Shown: one piece after another, positions 25,799 to 35,012 of the stretch
Numbering within the stretch: position 1 is the first letter of the stretch
Layout of the letters: every line of letters begins with the position of its first letter
Source: Deltaproteobacteria bacterium
GTDB lineage: Bacteria; Desulfobacterota; Desulfobacteria; Desulfobacterales; Desulfosarcinaceae
Assembly: GCA_021824175.1 (NCBI GenBank)
Contig: JAKALP010000005.1
Span: 124,001 to 188,000, forward strand
Length of the DNA: 64,000 nt
Direction of reading: 5' to 3'
The notes under the pieces: model-generated
Told to the model about the DNA's origin: nothing
What the model saw: only the letters and a program-made list of their open reading frames with translations
The model's database searches: none
Made by a program: the position numbers and the translations under genes

Positions 25799-26493
25799 AT
25801 CATAACCCCTCGGCACTCAGTCGAAAGCGGACAGCTTTTAGAGCCGTGCTTTTCGCACTATTTATCGTGGCGGCTGTGGTCCTGGTGCGCTATACACCGA
25901 TTAGGAATTACCTTACCACAGAGAGCCTGGGCGCGTTGTTAAAAGGCGCTGGGGTATGGGCGCCAATGGCCTTCATCCTGATATACGCAATGGGCGTATG
26001 CCTCTTTGTCCCCGGTACACTGCTCACCGGGTTGGGGGCCGCGATCTTCGGGGCTTACTGGGGCTTTGTTTATGTCTGGATCGGTGCCATGATCGGCGCC
26101 AGCGCGGCCTTTTTCATTGGCCGTACGTTAGGCCGTGAGTTTGCCGCCGGCCTCATTGGCCAGCGTCTGCAAAAGTATGATGCCGCCATGGGCCGCAATG
26201 GCTTTGCCACCGTACTCTATCTGCGCCTCATTTACTTTCCGTTTACTCCCATGAACTTCGGCATGGGCCTGACCCAGGTGAAATTTATGGACTACTTCTG
26301 GGGCACGGGGTTGGGTATTCTAGTGGGCACCTTCATTTTTACTTTTTTCATCGGCACGCTGAAGGAGGTCTGGTCTTCCGGGCAGTGGGGTCAACTTCTT
26401 TCCTTTAAAGTATTCTTCTCTGTAGTGCTTTTTATTTTCTCTTTCTTTATTCCGGTAATCATCAAGCGTATTAGGAAAGTTACCCCGCCATGA
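25777..26493 (+). CDS. TVP38/TMEM64 (SNARE-associated/DedA-like) membrane protein
   Basis: This 238-residue protein has five to six hydrophobic segments and the family core AMGVCLFVPGTLLTGLGAAIFGAYWGF, GAMIGASAAFFIGRTLGR, then YLRLIYFPFTPMNFGMGLT. DedA/TVP38 proteins are linked to lipid scrambling or flipping and membrane homeostasis. It overlaps the upstream flavoprotein by 22 bp, so the two are translationally coupled. Confidence 0.88.
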   Translation: MHTGREVNHNPSALSRKRTAFRAVLFALFIVAAVVLVRYTPIRNYLTTESLGALLKGAGVWAPMAFILIYAMGVCLFVPGTLLTGLGAAIFGAYWGFVYVWIGAMIGASAAFFIGRTLGREFAAGLIGQRLQKYDAAMGRNGFATVLYLRLIYFPFTPMNFGMGLTQVKFMDYFWGTGLGILVGTFIFTFFIGTLKEVWSSGQWGQLLSFKVFFSVVLFIFSFFIPVIIKRIRKVTPP

Positions 26494-26602
26494 CCGGGAC
26501 GGCACCAATGGCGATGTCATGACTTCAATCTACTTTTGATATAGTGCATGCCGCGCTCGACTTGCCAAAATCGGATCGTGCCCTATTGTTGGCGTGGCTC
26601 TT

Positions 26603-26632
26603 TTGACAGGGCCTTTAACCCTTGAATACATT
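26603..26632 (+). promoter_or_regulatory. candidate sigma-70 promoter for acnA
   Basis: A perfect TTGACA (26603-26608) is followed after 18 bases by TACATT (26627-26632, 4 of 6 to TATAAT). It lies about 93 bp before the acnA ATG in a gap with no gene. Confidence 0.4.
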
Positions 26633-26724
26633 GAAAAGCAGGCACCACCTATGTTAGGGTCGGTTTGGTTTAACCGCTTTGTTTCATTCAAATTATCACC
26701 TTTTTTTTCAAGAGAGGGCGCTGC

Positions 26725-29469
26725 ATGAATTCAAAGGACTTCCGTAAAAAGCTCAATGTCAACGGCCGAGAGTATCTTTACTATGACATTCAGGAACTAA
26801 GCCGCCGGAAAATCGCGGCCATGGACCGTCTGCCGATTTCCATCCGCATTTTAGTGGAAAACCTGCTGCGCAAACTGGACGGTCATGTGGTCAAGGAAGC
26901 GGATCTGAAAGCCATTGCCGGTTGGCAAAAATCATATGCTGCCCCGGTGGAGATCCCCCATCATCCGGCCCGCGTCTTGATGCAGGATTTCACCGGCGTT
27001 CCGGCCGTGGTGGACTTGGCCGCCATGCGGGATGCGGTCAAGAACCTGGGCGGCGACCCGACCAAAATCAACCCCTTGGTGCCGGTGGAGTTGGTGGTGG
27101 ACCACTCCGTACAAATCGACTACTTCGGCACTTCCCGGGCCCTGGAAAAAAACGTGGCCAAAGAGTACGAACGCAACGGCGAACGTTATAACCTATTGAA
27201 ATGGGCTCAAAAGAGCTTTGATAATTTTAAGGTCGTACCACCCAATTCCGGTATTTGTCATCAGGTCAACCTGGAACATCTCGGCCGAGTGGTCATTACG
27301 GAAAAGACTCCCGAAGGCGTGGTGGCGTTTCCAGATTCCTTGGTCGGGACAGACTCCCACACCACCATGATCAACGGTATCGGAGTCATGGGCTGGGGCG
27401 TGGGCGGTATTGAAGCCGAGGCGGTCATGCTCGGCCAGCCTTATTATATGTCGATCCCCGAAGTGATTGGTGTGAAGCTCAGCGGCCAACTCAAACAGGG
27501 AGTCACGGCCACAGATCTGGTGCTTCGCGTCACCGAAGTACTTCGCAAGCAGGGCGTAGTGGAAAAATTTGTCGAATTCTTCGGTCCCGGCCTGAAGAGC
27601 CTTTCCGTCACCGATCGCGCCACCATCGCCAACATGTCGCCCGAATATGGGGCCACCATGGGGTTCTTCCCGGTGGATGAAAAGACCCTGGAGTATTTGC
27701 GCATGACCGACAGGGATGCCCAGGCTCAGCTCACCGAAGCCTACACTAAAGCAGTGGGGCTGTTCTACTCGGGGAAGGAAAATCCCGAATACACCAAGGT
27801 GGTAGAGATCAATCTATCAGAGGTGGAGCCCTCCCTGGCAGGTCCGGCCCGCCCCCAGGATCGCATTGCGCTCTCAAACATGAAAAGCGCTTTTGCCAAG
27901 ATTCTGGGATGCCAATATGACCGCAATGCCGAGCTGGCGGCCCTGTCCACTTTTCATGATGAATCGGGCAATCAGACCAAACGGGCTCCCAAATGCAAAC
28001 CTCTGGCTCAACGCGAGATCGATATTGTTCTCAATGGTCGGCCCACCAAGATCGGCGATGGCCATGTGGTGATTGCGGCCATCACCTCCTGCACCAACAC
28101 CTCCAATCCCAACGTATTAATCGGTGCCGGATTGTTGGCCAAGGCGGCCGTGGAGCGTGGTTTGAAAGTGCCGCCCGTCGTTAAAACCTCGCTGGCGCCC
28201 GGTTCCAAGGTGGTGGTGGATTATCTCCAGGATGCCGGTTTGTCGCCTTACCTGGAAGCCTTGGGTTTCCACCTGGCGGCTTTCGGCTGCACCACCTGTA
28301 TCGGCAATAGCGGGCCGCTGGAGCCCACCATTGAAAAAAGCATTGTGGATAACGGTCTCAATGTAGCGGCGGTTTTGTCCGGCAACCGCAACTTCGAAGC
28401 CCGTATCCACCAAAACGTCAAAAGCAATTTCCTGGCTTCGCCCATGCTGGTGGTGGCCTATGCCCTGGCGGGCCGCGTGGATTTTGATCCCACCCTCGAG
28501 CCGCTGGGCATGGACCCCAATGGCGAACCGGTCTATCTTGACGAGCTATGGCCCTCCCATGAAGCCATTGAGACGCTGGTGGCCGCCCATGTAAAAAAGG
28601 ATCTCTACACCAAAGAGTATGGTCGTATTTTTGACGGCGACCAGTTCTGGCAATCCCTGGATGTCGCCGAAAGTACTACCTTCTCCTGGGATGACCAATC
28701 CACCTATATTAAAAATCCGCCCTACTTCGAGAACTTTCAACTGAAGACCGGCACGGCCGCAAATATCAAGAATGCCCGGGCCTTTCTGGTGCTGGGCGAC
28801 TCCGTGACCACTGATCACATATCGCCAGCAGGCGCCATTGCGGTCAAATACCCGGCTGGCCAGCACCTGATCGGCAAAGGGGTTCAACCAGCCGATTTCA
28901 ATTCCTATGGCTCCCGGCGCGGCAACCACGAAGTAATGATGCGCGGCACCTTTGCCAACGTGCGCATCAAAAATAAATTGGTGACACCCAAGGAAGGCGG
29001 CCTGACGCTGAAATTTCCGGAAAAGAAGGAGATGTTCAACTATGATGCCGCCATGCAGTACAAAACAGAGGGCACAACCCTGATTGTCATCGGCGGCAAG
29101 GAGTACGGCACCGGCTCATCTCGGGACTGGGCCGCCAAAGGCACCAATCTGCTGGGGATCAAGGCCGTGCTGGCCGAATCATTTGAACGCATCCATCGCA
29201 ACAATCTGGTGGGCATGGGCGTGTTACCCATGGTGTTTAAGCCGGGTGAAAATGCCCAGAGCCTGGGACTGGACGGCACGGAGACCTTTACCATCGAGGG
29301 CACTCAGGGAATCACCCCGCGCAAGGCGCTGGCCATCAACGCCGTAAAGGACAACGGCAAGGAAATCCGCTTCGAAGCAATTGCGCGGCTCGATACCGAA
29401 GTCGATGTCACTTACTTCGAGCATGGCGGGATTTTGCCGTATGTATTGCGCAAATTGATGGCTGGATAG
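26725..29469 (+). CDS. acnA: aconitate hydratase A
   Basis: This 914-residue [4Fe-4S] enzyme converts citrate to isocitrate in the TCA cycle. Cluster cysteines lie in AAITSCTNTSNP and FGCTTCIGNSGPL. Other blocks are DSHTTMINGIGVMGWGVGGIEAE and the C-terminal swivel domain GDSVTTDHISPAG and GSSRDWAAKGTNLLG. AGAGAGGGCGCTGC precedes the ATG. It is of AcnA/IRP type, which in some bacteria also binds mRNA when the cluster is lost. A single gene with its own terminator. Confidence 0.97.
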   Translation: MNSKDFRKKLNVNGREYLYYDIQELSRRKIAAMDRLPISIRILVENLLRKLDGHVVKEADLKAIAGWQKSYAAPVEIPHHPARVLMQDFTGVPAVVDLAAMRDAVKNLGGDPTKINPLVPVELVVDHSVQIDYFGTSRALEKNVAKEYERNGERYNLLKWAQKSFDNFKVVPPNSGICHQVNLEHLGRVVITEKTPEGVVAFPDSLVGTDSHTTMINGIGVMGWGVGGIEAEAVMLGQPYYMSIPEVIGVKLSGQLKQGVTATDLVLRVTEVLRKQGVVEKFVEFFGPGLKSLSVTDRATIANMSPEYGATMGFFPVDEKTLEYLRMTDRDAQAQLTEAYTKAVGLFYSGKENPEYTKVVEINLSEVEPSLAGPARPQDRIALSNMKSAFAKILGCQYDRNAELAALSTFHDESGNQTKRAPKCKPLAQREIDIVLNGRPTKIGDGHVVIAAITSCTNTSNPNVLIGAGLLAKAAVERGLKVPPVVKTSLAPGSKVVVDYLQDAGLSPYLEALGFHLAAFGCTTCIGNSGPLEPTIEKSIVDNGLNVAAVLSGNRNFEARIHQNVKSNFLASPMLVVAYALAGRVDFDPTLEPLGMDPNGEPVYLDELWPSHEAIETLVAAHVKKDLYTKEYGRIFDGDQFWQSLDVAESTTFSWDDQSTYIKNPPYFENFQLKTGTAANIKNARAFLVLGDSVTTDHISPAGAIAVKYPAGQHLIGKGVQPADFNSYGSRRGNHEVMMRGTFANVRIKNKLVTPKEGGLTLKFPEKKEMFNYDAAMQYKTEGTTLIVIGGKEYGTGSSRDWAAKGTNLLGIKAVLAESFERIHRNNLVGMGVLPMVFKPGENAQSLGLDGTETFTIEGTQGITPRKALAINAVKDNGKEIRFEAIARLDTEVDVTYFEHGGILPYVLRKLMAG

Positions 29470-29501
29470 GTGAGGAAGAAATCGACTGAAGACTGAACGT
29501 T

Positions 29502-29533
29502 AAAGGGAGGTAAATTGCCTCCCTTTTTCTTTA
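29502..29533 (+). terminator. intrinsic terminator after acnA
   Basis: The 9-bp stem AAAGGGAGG/CCTCCCTTT (29502-29510 with 29518-29526) and a 7-base loop are followed by TTCTTTATT. It lies 32 bp after the acnA stop, between convergent genes. Confidence 0.9.
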
Positions 29534-29956
29534 TTCAGTAATACCAAATTTAATAAAGATGACCTTTAAAAATTCGGAGAGATCATGAATATCTTTCCGG
29601 GCTATCGTAAATACGCGATCAAGTTCAATGCGAGCATAATCATAAACCATCAGGTTCCGAAAACCAACGGCCCTAACCATCTTTTCAGATAATTTTCGGG
29701 TTATATAACCATTTTCTTCAAGCAGGTAGAACATCTCACTGTTACTGCCAGGCACTCCTCATCCCTGGTCACTGATGATATGAGCGGCCATATCAATGCA
29801 GTTTTGAATGGCCATCTGGATATTGAATAGGATGATATCCTGTTGGTCCACATCTCTTATGAAGATTTCCAACTGATCGGGGGTTTTCAGAGCGATACGC
29901 CGCAGATGCTTACGAACCGTTGAGGCTTTAGCCCTGATGATTTCCAGGTCCACCAT
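29531..29956 (-). pseudogene. hepT: HepT-like HEPN ribonuclease toxin, broken by an in-frame TGA
   Basis: Two parts of one reading frame together give a normal HepT length (about 141 residues): 29956-29762 (MVDLEIIRAKASTVRKHL to HIISDQG) and 29755-29531 (PGSNSEMFYLL to KFGITE). A TGA at 29759-29761 falls where family members usually have a hydrophobic residue. The HEPN motif R-N-x-x-V-H-x-Y reads RNLMVYDY here, so the catalytic His (residue 105) is Tyr (codon TAT, one change from CAT). A restart at GTG 29755 is possible, but the second change also predicts an inactive nuclease. It follows mntA by 1 bp. Sec insertion at the TGA is conceivable but unsupported. Confidence 0.85.
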
Positions 29957-29957
29957 T

Positions 29958-30362
29958 TTACTGCCCCTGTATTACCTTTTGCACAAAACTTTTACCAATG
30001 CTGCGGCTGTAGTAGCCAAATTCGGCGATCTTTGCATAGGCCGCCATTTTATAAATTGACAAAGCCTTTTGGTCTTTGACTAAAAGGCAACGTCCTTTGG
30101 AAAAGACTTGTTTTAAAAGGAGCTCCCCGGCAAAATTCAAAATGACAATATGTGGATCTTTTCGCAGCACCCTTGAAAGTTCCAGCATATAACGCTCACA
30201 ATTTTTATTGGCTGTGCTTTTTTGAGATGCTTCCATTAAGAGCCCCAAGTCAATATCACTAAAGGGGCCAGGATTGCCGCGAGCATATGAACCATACACA
30301 AAGACCGCCTGGACATCTTTTTCATTAATAAAATAATCGACAATTTTCTTAAATAATTCCAT
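29958..30362 (-). CDS. mntA: MntA-like nucleotidyltransferase antitoxin
   Basis: This 134-residue minimal nucleotidyltransferase has the motif GSYARG (24-29) and the metal pair SDIDL (Asp36, Asp38), spaced as GSx10DxD. MntA proteins neutralise HepT by adding AMP groups to a tyrosine near its HEPN motif. The frame is intact even though the partner toxin gene beside it is broken. The target tyrosine corresponding to RNxxxHxY is still present (Tyr107) in the HepT remnant. Confidence 0.85.
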   Translation of the reverse strand: MELFKKIVDYFINEKDVQAVFVYGSYARGNPGPFSDIDLGLLMEASQKSTANKNCERYMLELSRVLRKDPHIVILNFAGELLLKQVFSKGRCLLVKDQKALSIYKMAAYAKIAEFGYYSRSIGKSFVQKVIQGQ

Positions 30363-30454
30363 TTAAGCCATCTCAAAGGCAGTCGACTGCAGCGCTTAAT
30401 ATGGTGACATTGTACCAGGAATTCTGAATTTAACAAATAGCGAGGGCTGGCCCC

Positions 30455-31843
30455 TCATTTCTTAACCAACCGCGCCACGGCCTCGATATGGAAGGTGTGG
30501 GGAAACATATCCACGGGTTGCACTTCGAGTACGCTATAGCGTTCTTTCATAAGGGCCAAATCACGGGCAAGGGTGGCGGGGTTGCAGGAGACATAGACGA
30601 TACGCTGCGGAGCCAAGGCCAGCACTTGCGCCACCACATCCTGATGCATGCCGGCCCTGGGGGGATCAATAATCATGACTTCCGGGCAGTGGTCCAATTG
30701 CTTCAGTGTTTGACGCACATCGCCGGCAATGAAGCGGCAGTTTTCGATGCCGTTGCGAAGGCAGTTGCGCCGGGCATCGGCCACGGCGCTCTCAACTACT
30801 TCCAGGCCGATGATCTCCTTGGCGGTCGCGGCCAAATAGATGGCGATCGTGCCAGTGCCACAGTAGAGATCCACTACCCGTTCCCGGCCATTCAAATCCG
30901 CGTAGCGCCGAACCGTCTCATAGAGCTGCCGGGCGCCTTGCGTGTTGGTCTGGAAGAAGGAGTTGGCCGACAGTTCAAACTCATGATTACCGATACGCTC
31001 CAAAATGAAAGGCTGACCGGACAGCACTACCTCCTGTTCGCCGATGGCAATGGCCGCCCTTCGGCCGCTGATGTTGTTGATCACTGAAATGATCTGGGGA
31101 TACCTCTGCTTCAACAGATCGGCCAATGGCTGAACCGCTTCCAGTCTTTTTTCGGCAGTGACGATATTGACCATCCAATAGTCGCCGGCCGTGGCGTGAC
31201 GCACGACCAGAAAGCGCCAGAATCCTTCATGAGAGCGCAGCCCATAGACCGGCAGGGGCGAGTCCTTTATATATTGCCGCACGTCCCGCAAGATCGGGTT
31301 GCCCAGATCGGGCATTAGAAGGCAGGCCTCGATATCGATTACCTTGTCAAAAGTGCCAGGCACGTGCAGTCCCAAAGCCGTACCAGCATCCACGTCGTCG
31401 CGGCCCATCTCTTCAGGCAGCAGCCAACGCCGCGTGGTGCAGGAGAACTCCATCTTATTGCGATAACCGAAGATCTTCGGACTGCTGATGGTGGGATGGA
31501 CCGGCACCTCCTGGATCAGAGCAATATGTTCGAGAGACTCCTTCACATGCTGCTGTTTGTAAAGAATCTGATAGTTATAATCCAAAAACTGCCAAGTGCA
31601 CCCCCCGCAATAGCCACTGTATGGACAAGGGGTTTGAACCCGCTGGGGGGAAGCCTTTAGTAGTTCTACCGTTCTGGCTTCGGCATAACTTTTTTTCTTC
31701 TTCGTGATGCGCGCCACGACCCGGTCCAACGGCACGGCACGCTCCACAAACACCGCCAGGCCATCCACTTTAGACAGCCCCTTACCGCCGAAGGCCACCT
31801 GGGAAATGTCCAGCTCGATGAGTTGTCCCTTCTTTATTGTCAT
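30455..31843 (-). CDS. rlmD: 23S rRNA uracil-C5 methyltransferase (RlmD/TrmA family)
   Basis: This 462-residue SAM enzyme has an N-terminal TRAM domain (about 1-60), [4Fe-4S] cysteines in CPYSGYCGGC plus a later Cys, a SAM site VDLYCGTGTIAIYLA, the IDPPRAG block and the catalytic Cys in VYVSCNPATLARDL. It methylates a uridine in 23S rRNA (U1939 in E. coli) or a close target; the exact position cannot be told from sequence alone. It is divergent from the alpha/beta hydrolase gene, with a 40-bp gap shared by both promoters. Confidence 0.9.
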   Translation of the reverse strand: MTIKKGQLIELDISQVAFGGKGLSKVDGLAVFVERAVPLDRVVARITKKKKSYAEARTVELLKASPQRVQTPCPYSGYCGGCTWQFLDYNYQILYKQQHVKESLEHIALIQEVPVHPTISSPKIFGYRNKMEFSCTTRRWLLPEEMGRDDVDAGTALGLHVPGTFDKVIDIEACLLMPDLGNPILRDVRQYIKDSPLPVYGLRSHEGFWRFLVVRHATAGDYWMVNIVTAEKRLEAVQPLADLLKQRYPQIISVINNISGRRAAIAIGEQEVVLSGQPFILERIGNHEFELSANSFFQTNTQGARQLYETVRRYADLNGRERVVDLYCGTGTIAIYLAATAKEIIGLEVVESAVADARRNCLRNGIENCRFIAGDVRQTLKQLDHCPEVMIIDPPRAGMHQDVVAQVLALAPQRIVYVSCNPATLARDLALMKERYSVLEVQPVDMFPHTFHIEAVARLVKK

Positions 31844-31883
31844 GCTATATCCCGCTCACCACTCACCAAAGAGGTGATTCCAA

Positions 31884-32624
31884 ATGCCTAGTGAACACAT
31901 CGTACATTTCATGTCCGACGGCTGCCAATTGACCGGCACGCTCCATTTACCAGACCAGCCCAAGCCAGCAGTCATCATCGGCTGCCATGGGCTCTTGGCG
32001 CATCGCCAGTCTCCCAAGCAGATCGCCCTGGCGGAAACCCTCAACCAGATGGGACTGGCCTTCCTGCGCTTTGATCACCGCGGCTGCGGCGACAGCCAGG
32101 GAACGCAGCACGCTGCCGAATTGCTGGCCGCGCGCTGCCGCGATCTTTATCATGCCATGACTTTTCTGCAAAGCCATTCCCGCACCGGGCCGGTCGTGGG
32201 CCTATTTGGCAGCAGTTTCGGCGGCACGGTGGTAATGGCCGCGGCGGCCGAGCATCCCATGCCGCTGCTCATCACCTTTGCCGCGCCGGTGCATAGCGGC
32301 GCCATTCACGATGGCGTCGTACGCGAAATCCAGCAGCACAATACCATTAGGGCGGACAGCCTGGCCCAATTTCATTTCGATATCCGTCCCCAGCTCCCCC
32401 TTTTGAAAAACATTCTGGTGATGCACAGCGAAGCGGATGAAATCGTTCCGGTGAATCACGCCGGCCTGATCCATGAAGCGGCCCAGGAACCCAAAAGAGT
32501 CGTCATCTACAAAAGGGGCGATCACCGCATGAGTGATCCCAGTTATCAAAGACGTTTCCTTGAAGAGTGCCGCACCTGGTGCCGTGAGAGACTGGGGGCC
32601 TCCCTTGGGCTTCTAAAACAGTAG
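31884..32624 (+). CDS. alpha/beta hydrolase, serine esterase type
   Basis: This 246-residue hydrolase has the oxyanion loop GCHGLLAH, an FLRFDHRGCGDSQG strand, the nucleophile elbow GLFGSSFGG (Ser in GxSxG form GSSFG), the acid in HSEADEIVPV and a His in GDHRMSD. It resembles YfhR/acyl-esterase-like enzymes; the substrate is not predictable. AGAGGTGATTCC stands before the ATG. The stop codon lies inside a 13-bp hairpin. Confidence 0.85.
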   Translation: MPSEHIVHFMSDGCQLTGTLHLPDQPKPAVIIGCHGLLAHRQSPKQIALAETLNQMGLAFLRFDHRGCGDSQGTQHAAELLAARCRDLYHAMTFLQSHSRTGPVVGLFGSSFGGTVVMAAAAEHPMPLLITFAAPVHSGAIHDGVVREIQQHNTIRADSLAQFHFDIRPQLPLLKNILVMHSEADEIVPVNHAGLIHEAAQEPKRVVIYKRGDHRMSDPSYQRRFLEECRTWCRERLGASLGLLKQ

Positions 32625-32653
32625 ACCAGGCGTAATGGAAACGCCTGGTCTAC
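32621..32653 (+). terminator. perfect hairpin at the hydrolase stop
   Basis: The 13-bp stem GTAGACCAGGCGT/ACGCCTGGTCTAC (32621-32633 with 32641-32653) includes the TAG stop. No U-run follows, so termination is not certain; it may separate the two convergent transcripts. Confidence 0.6.
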
Positions 32654-32687
32654 TGAATGATCTCCTATAAGCAGCTCGAAGCCGGTT

Positions 32688-33797
32688 CTAAAATGCGGCC
32701 GTAAAGCGCAGCCCGCTGATCAACCCTTTGGGGCTGTAAGAATTGAGATATTTATCTTCCATGTATTGGAAGTCTAAGGTCACGGCGGAAAACTCATTGA
32801 GCGCCCAACGATAATAAACCTCCAATACATTGGTTGAATCAATGGTGTTGTTACCGTCGTCTAAGAAAGCGTATCCAATCCCGATGTTATCCATCTGCCG
32901 GGCCCATGGACTGCCTTTGATATTCAAACCGCCCGATATGAGGTTTTTGTAATTGATCAAGGCTGCGTCGTCCTGCCAGCCCAGCCTGACCCAAACGCCG
33001 AAGATATCGTTCAGTTCCTGGTCACATGAGGCCAGGACGCCGATTTTGGATTTCTTCGTGGTGCCGTTGGGGCCATCGAAGTCATCGGTGGTTTTATTGA
33101 CATTCAGGCGATAGTGACCTTCGCCCAAACCGGTTTCAAGGGTATAGCCGAACTGGGCGCCAAAAAAGTTGAAGTTCTCGCCATTATCGTTTTGGCCCAC
33201 ATTCATCACTACCAATGCCGCGGAAAACTGTTCTTTGCTCCACTCGGCGGCGGCGCCCAAATCGTAGGAAGGCAAGAAGACATTGGGGCCGTTGACCAAG
33301 GCTGCGTTCAGGAATTGATTATAAGCGCAGTTGGCATAAACATTCTGGTCTAAGTAAAGGGTGGCATCGATGAGGCCACCGGTCAGGCTGAGTTGGCCGA
33401 TGGTGTCCAAATCGAGCTTGTGCAAATAATTGGCGGTCAGCAGATAATCACGATCACGACCGTTTATCCCTTTGACGCTGCTTTCCAGATCCACGGCCCA
33501 AGGGTTGAGGTTGAACGGGCTGGTACCGTCCGCCAAACCGTTTCCCGCGCCGAAACCGAACTTGGCATGAACTTCATCTATGTCGGTCAGTTTCATATTG
33601 ATGGAGGGCTGAAATGCCAGCCCACCGCGACCGGAATCTTCGTAACCCGGTGCATCGCTCAGACTCTGATGCTGATAAGCGCCCGCCAGGACACCATCTA
33701 TGGATATCTTGTCATTGATTTCCACGGCCATTGCTTGAGAGCAGCAGAACAAGAGCCAAATCCCCGCCATTACCCAAAAACTGCGCCACCGTCTCAT
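32688..33797 (-). CDS. outer-membrane beta-barrel (porin-like) protein
   Basis: This 369-residue exported protein has a clear signal peptide (MRRWRSFWVMAGIWLLFCCSQAMA) and then beta-rich sequence of alternating hydrophobic residues, ending in LRFTAAF with the C-terminal Phe required for barrel insertion. The layout resembles the OprB/carbohydrate-porin-like proteins of Deltaproteobacteria. AGGAGG lies 11 bases before the ATG at 33797; a longer frame starting 96 bp upstream would hide the signal peptide. The substrate is unknown. It is divergent from the J-domain gene. Confidence 0.78.
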   Translation of the reverse strand: MRRWRSFWVMAGIWLLFCCSQAMAVEINDKISIDGVLAGAYQHQSLSDAPGYEDSGRGGLAFQPSINMKLTDIDEVHAKFGFGAGNGLADGTSPFNLNPWAVDLESSVKGINGRDRDYLLTANYLHKLDLDTIGQLSLTGGLIDATLYLDQNVYANCAYNQFLNAALVNGPNVFLPSYDLGAAAEWSKEQFSAALVVMNVGQNDNGENFNFFGAQFGYTLETGLGEGHYRLNVNKTTDDFDGPNGTTKKSKIGVLASCDQELNDIFGVWVRLGWQDDAALINYKNLISGGLNIKGSPWARQMDNIGIGYAFLDDGNNTIDSTNVLEVYYRWALNEFSAVTLDFQYMEDKYLNSYSPKGLISGLRFTAAF

Positions 33798-33953
33798 CTC
33801 GTTGAATTCCTCCTGTCTCTTTTGATCGTCTTGCTTCGAAGATAGTTCCTCCAGAAAATGGGTTTTCTTAACAGTCCTTGATGTGATTTTCAACCCAGCT
33901 TCATTTGCCTTGTCACGCGCTGCTGCCTATATTGGCGACCAAGGAGGCGCTCC

Positions 33954-34937
33954 ATGTACCTGGCCAGGGTAAAGAATCACGGCATCACCCATTATGCCAT
34001 TCGCCAATCCTATGAGGATGGCGGGTACATGCGAAGCCGCGACCTTGTTACATTAGGGCCCGATCCTACACGATACATCACGTATGTCGGCGGTAGCGGC
34101 TACTACTATGACGAGGCATTGATGGAAGCATTGGCAGACGCAGGCGCGGAGGCGGACCAAAATGACCTGGACCGGACCCTGTTCGATTTTCTGGAACCCA
34201 GAATACAGCGTGTGATTAACGGCTTCGACCGCGGCCTTCGCCAATCCATTCCCAAAGCGTTAACCAAAATGAATTCTTCCCTGCCACCTCCCCACCCTTT
34301 TGATAAACGCCGGTATCACTATTTGCGCTTCGGCCCGGGCAGCCAGAGACACTTGGAAAGCATGCCCGAAAAATTCTTCGGCCCGCTATTCGCAAAATCC
34401 AGAGATGAGCTGGAGCAATATTTTTTGCACGAAGAACTGACCCTCAAGCCCCATGAAAAGCCAGTCTATGTGGCCGCTATTTTTGAGCTCAAACGCTTTA
34501 CTCCTGTAAAAGATGGCCAAGTACCCCTTATAGATCAACTGGACAACTACTTTGTATCCCAGCTTTGCGGCCTAAACGGGAATAACACATTCTGGGCGGG
34601 CATGCACATTGACAGTAGACTGAATGACTACCTCACCAAATATGCAATGATGTACTTCGACTTCGAAGTCCCAAGACGACCTCAATGGCAGGCTGAAGTG
34701 GAAGACTTCATCAATCGCCACCGGGTTTATCATCCCCCGCCCAAAGTGAAAGTCAAACTGGAGGAGGCCGCCCGTTTGTTTGGGCTCTCGTGGAAAGAAC
34801 TTAAAAAGCTGGACAAGAAATCCTTATCCTGCCTTTATCGACGCCTGGCGCTTAAATATCATCCTGATCAGGGCGGTGATCCAGCAGAATTCCGAAGATT
34901 GACCCAATATTATAAAATCATCATGCAGAAGAAATAG
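33954..34937 (+). CDS. J-domain protein with transposase-like N-terminus
   Basis: The 327-residue protein ends in a short J-domain (about 262-327) with HPD at 303-305 in ALKYHPDQGG, so it should bind DnaK. The N-terminus (about 1-50: YLARVKNHGITHYAIRQSYED, then SRDLVTLGPDP) recalls the beta region at the start of IS1634/IS4-type transposases. The middle part (60-260) matches nothing I know; it has no DDE triad that I can place. AAGGAGG precedes the ATG. The gene stands alone. Similar J-proteins occur in Desulfobacterota, but the role is unknown. Confidence 0.75.
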   Translation: MYLARVKNHGITHYAIRQSYEDGGYMRSRDLVTLGPDPTRYITYVGGSGYYYDEALMEALADAGAEADQNDLDRTLFDFLEPRIQRVINGFDRGLRQSIPKALTKMNSSLPPPHPFDKRRYHYLRFGPGSQRHLESMPEKFFGPLFAKSRDELEQYFLHEELTLKPHEKPVYVAAIFELKRFTPVKDGQVPLIDQLDNYFVSQLCGLNGNNTFWAGMHIDSRLNDYLTKYAMMYFDFEVPRRPQWQAEVEDFINRHRVYHPPPKVKVKLEEAARLFGLSWKELKKLDKKSLSCLYRRLALKYHPDQGGDPAEFRRLTQYYKIIMQKK

Positions 34938-35012
34938 AAATCGGCGTTGAATCGGCGTACACAGATTGGTTTAGTTTTGTTGACGGCGGATAGTGTACTA
35001 CACCTTGTTCTC

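Noticed and set aside
29756-29764. Selenocysteine codon in hepT
   Set aside because: tRNA-Sec exists, but no SECIS-like hairpin was evident just after the TGA, and the HEPN His is lost too, which favours decay.
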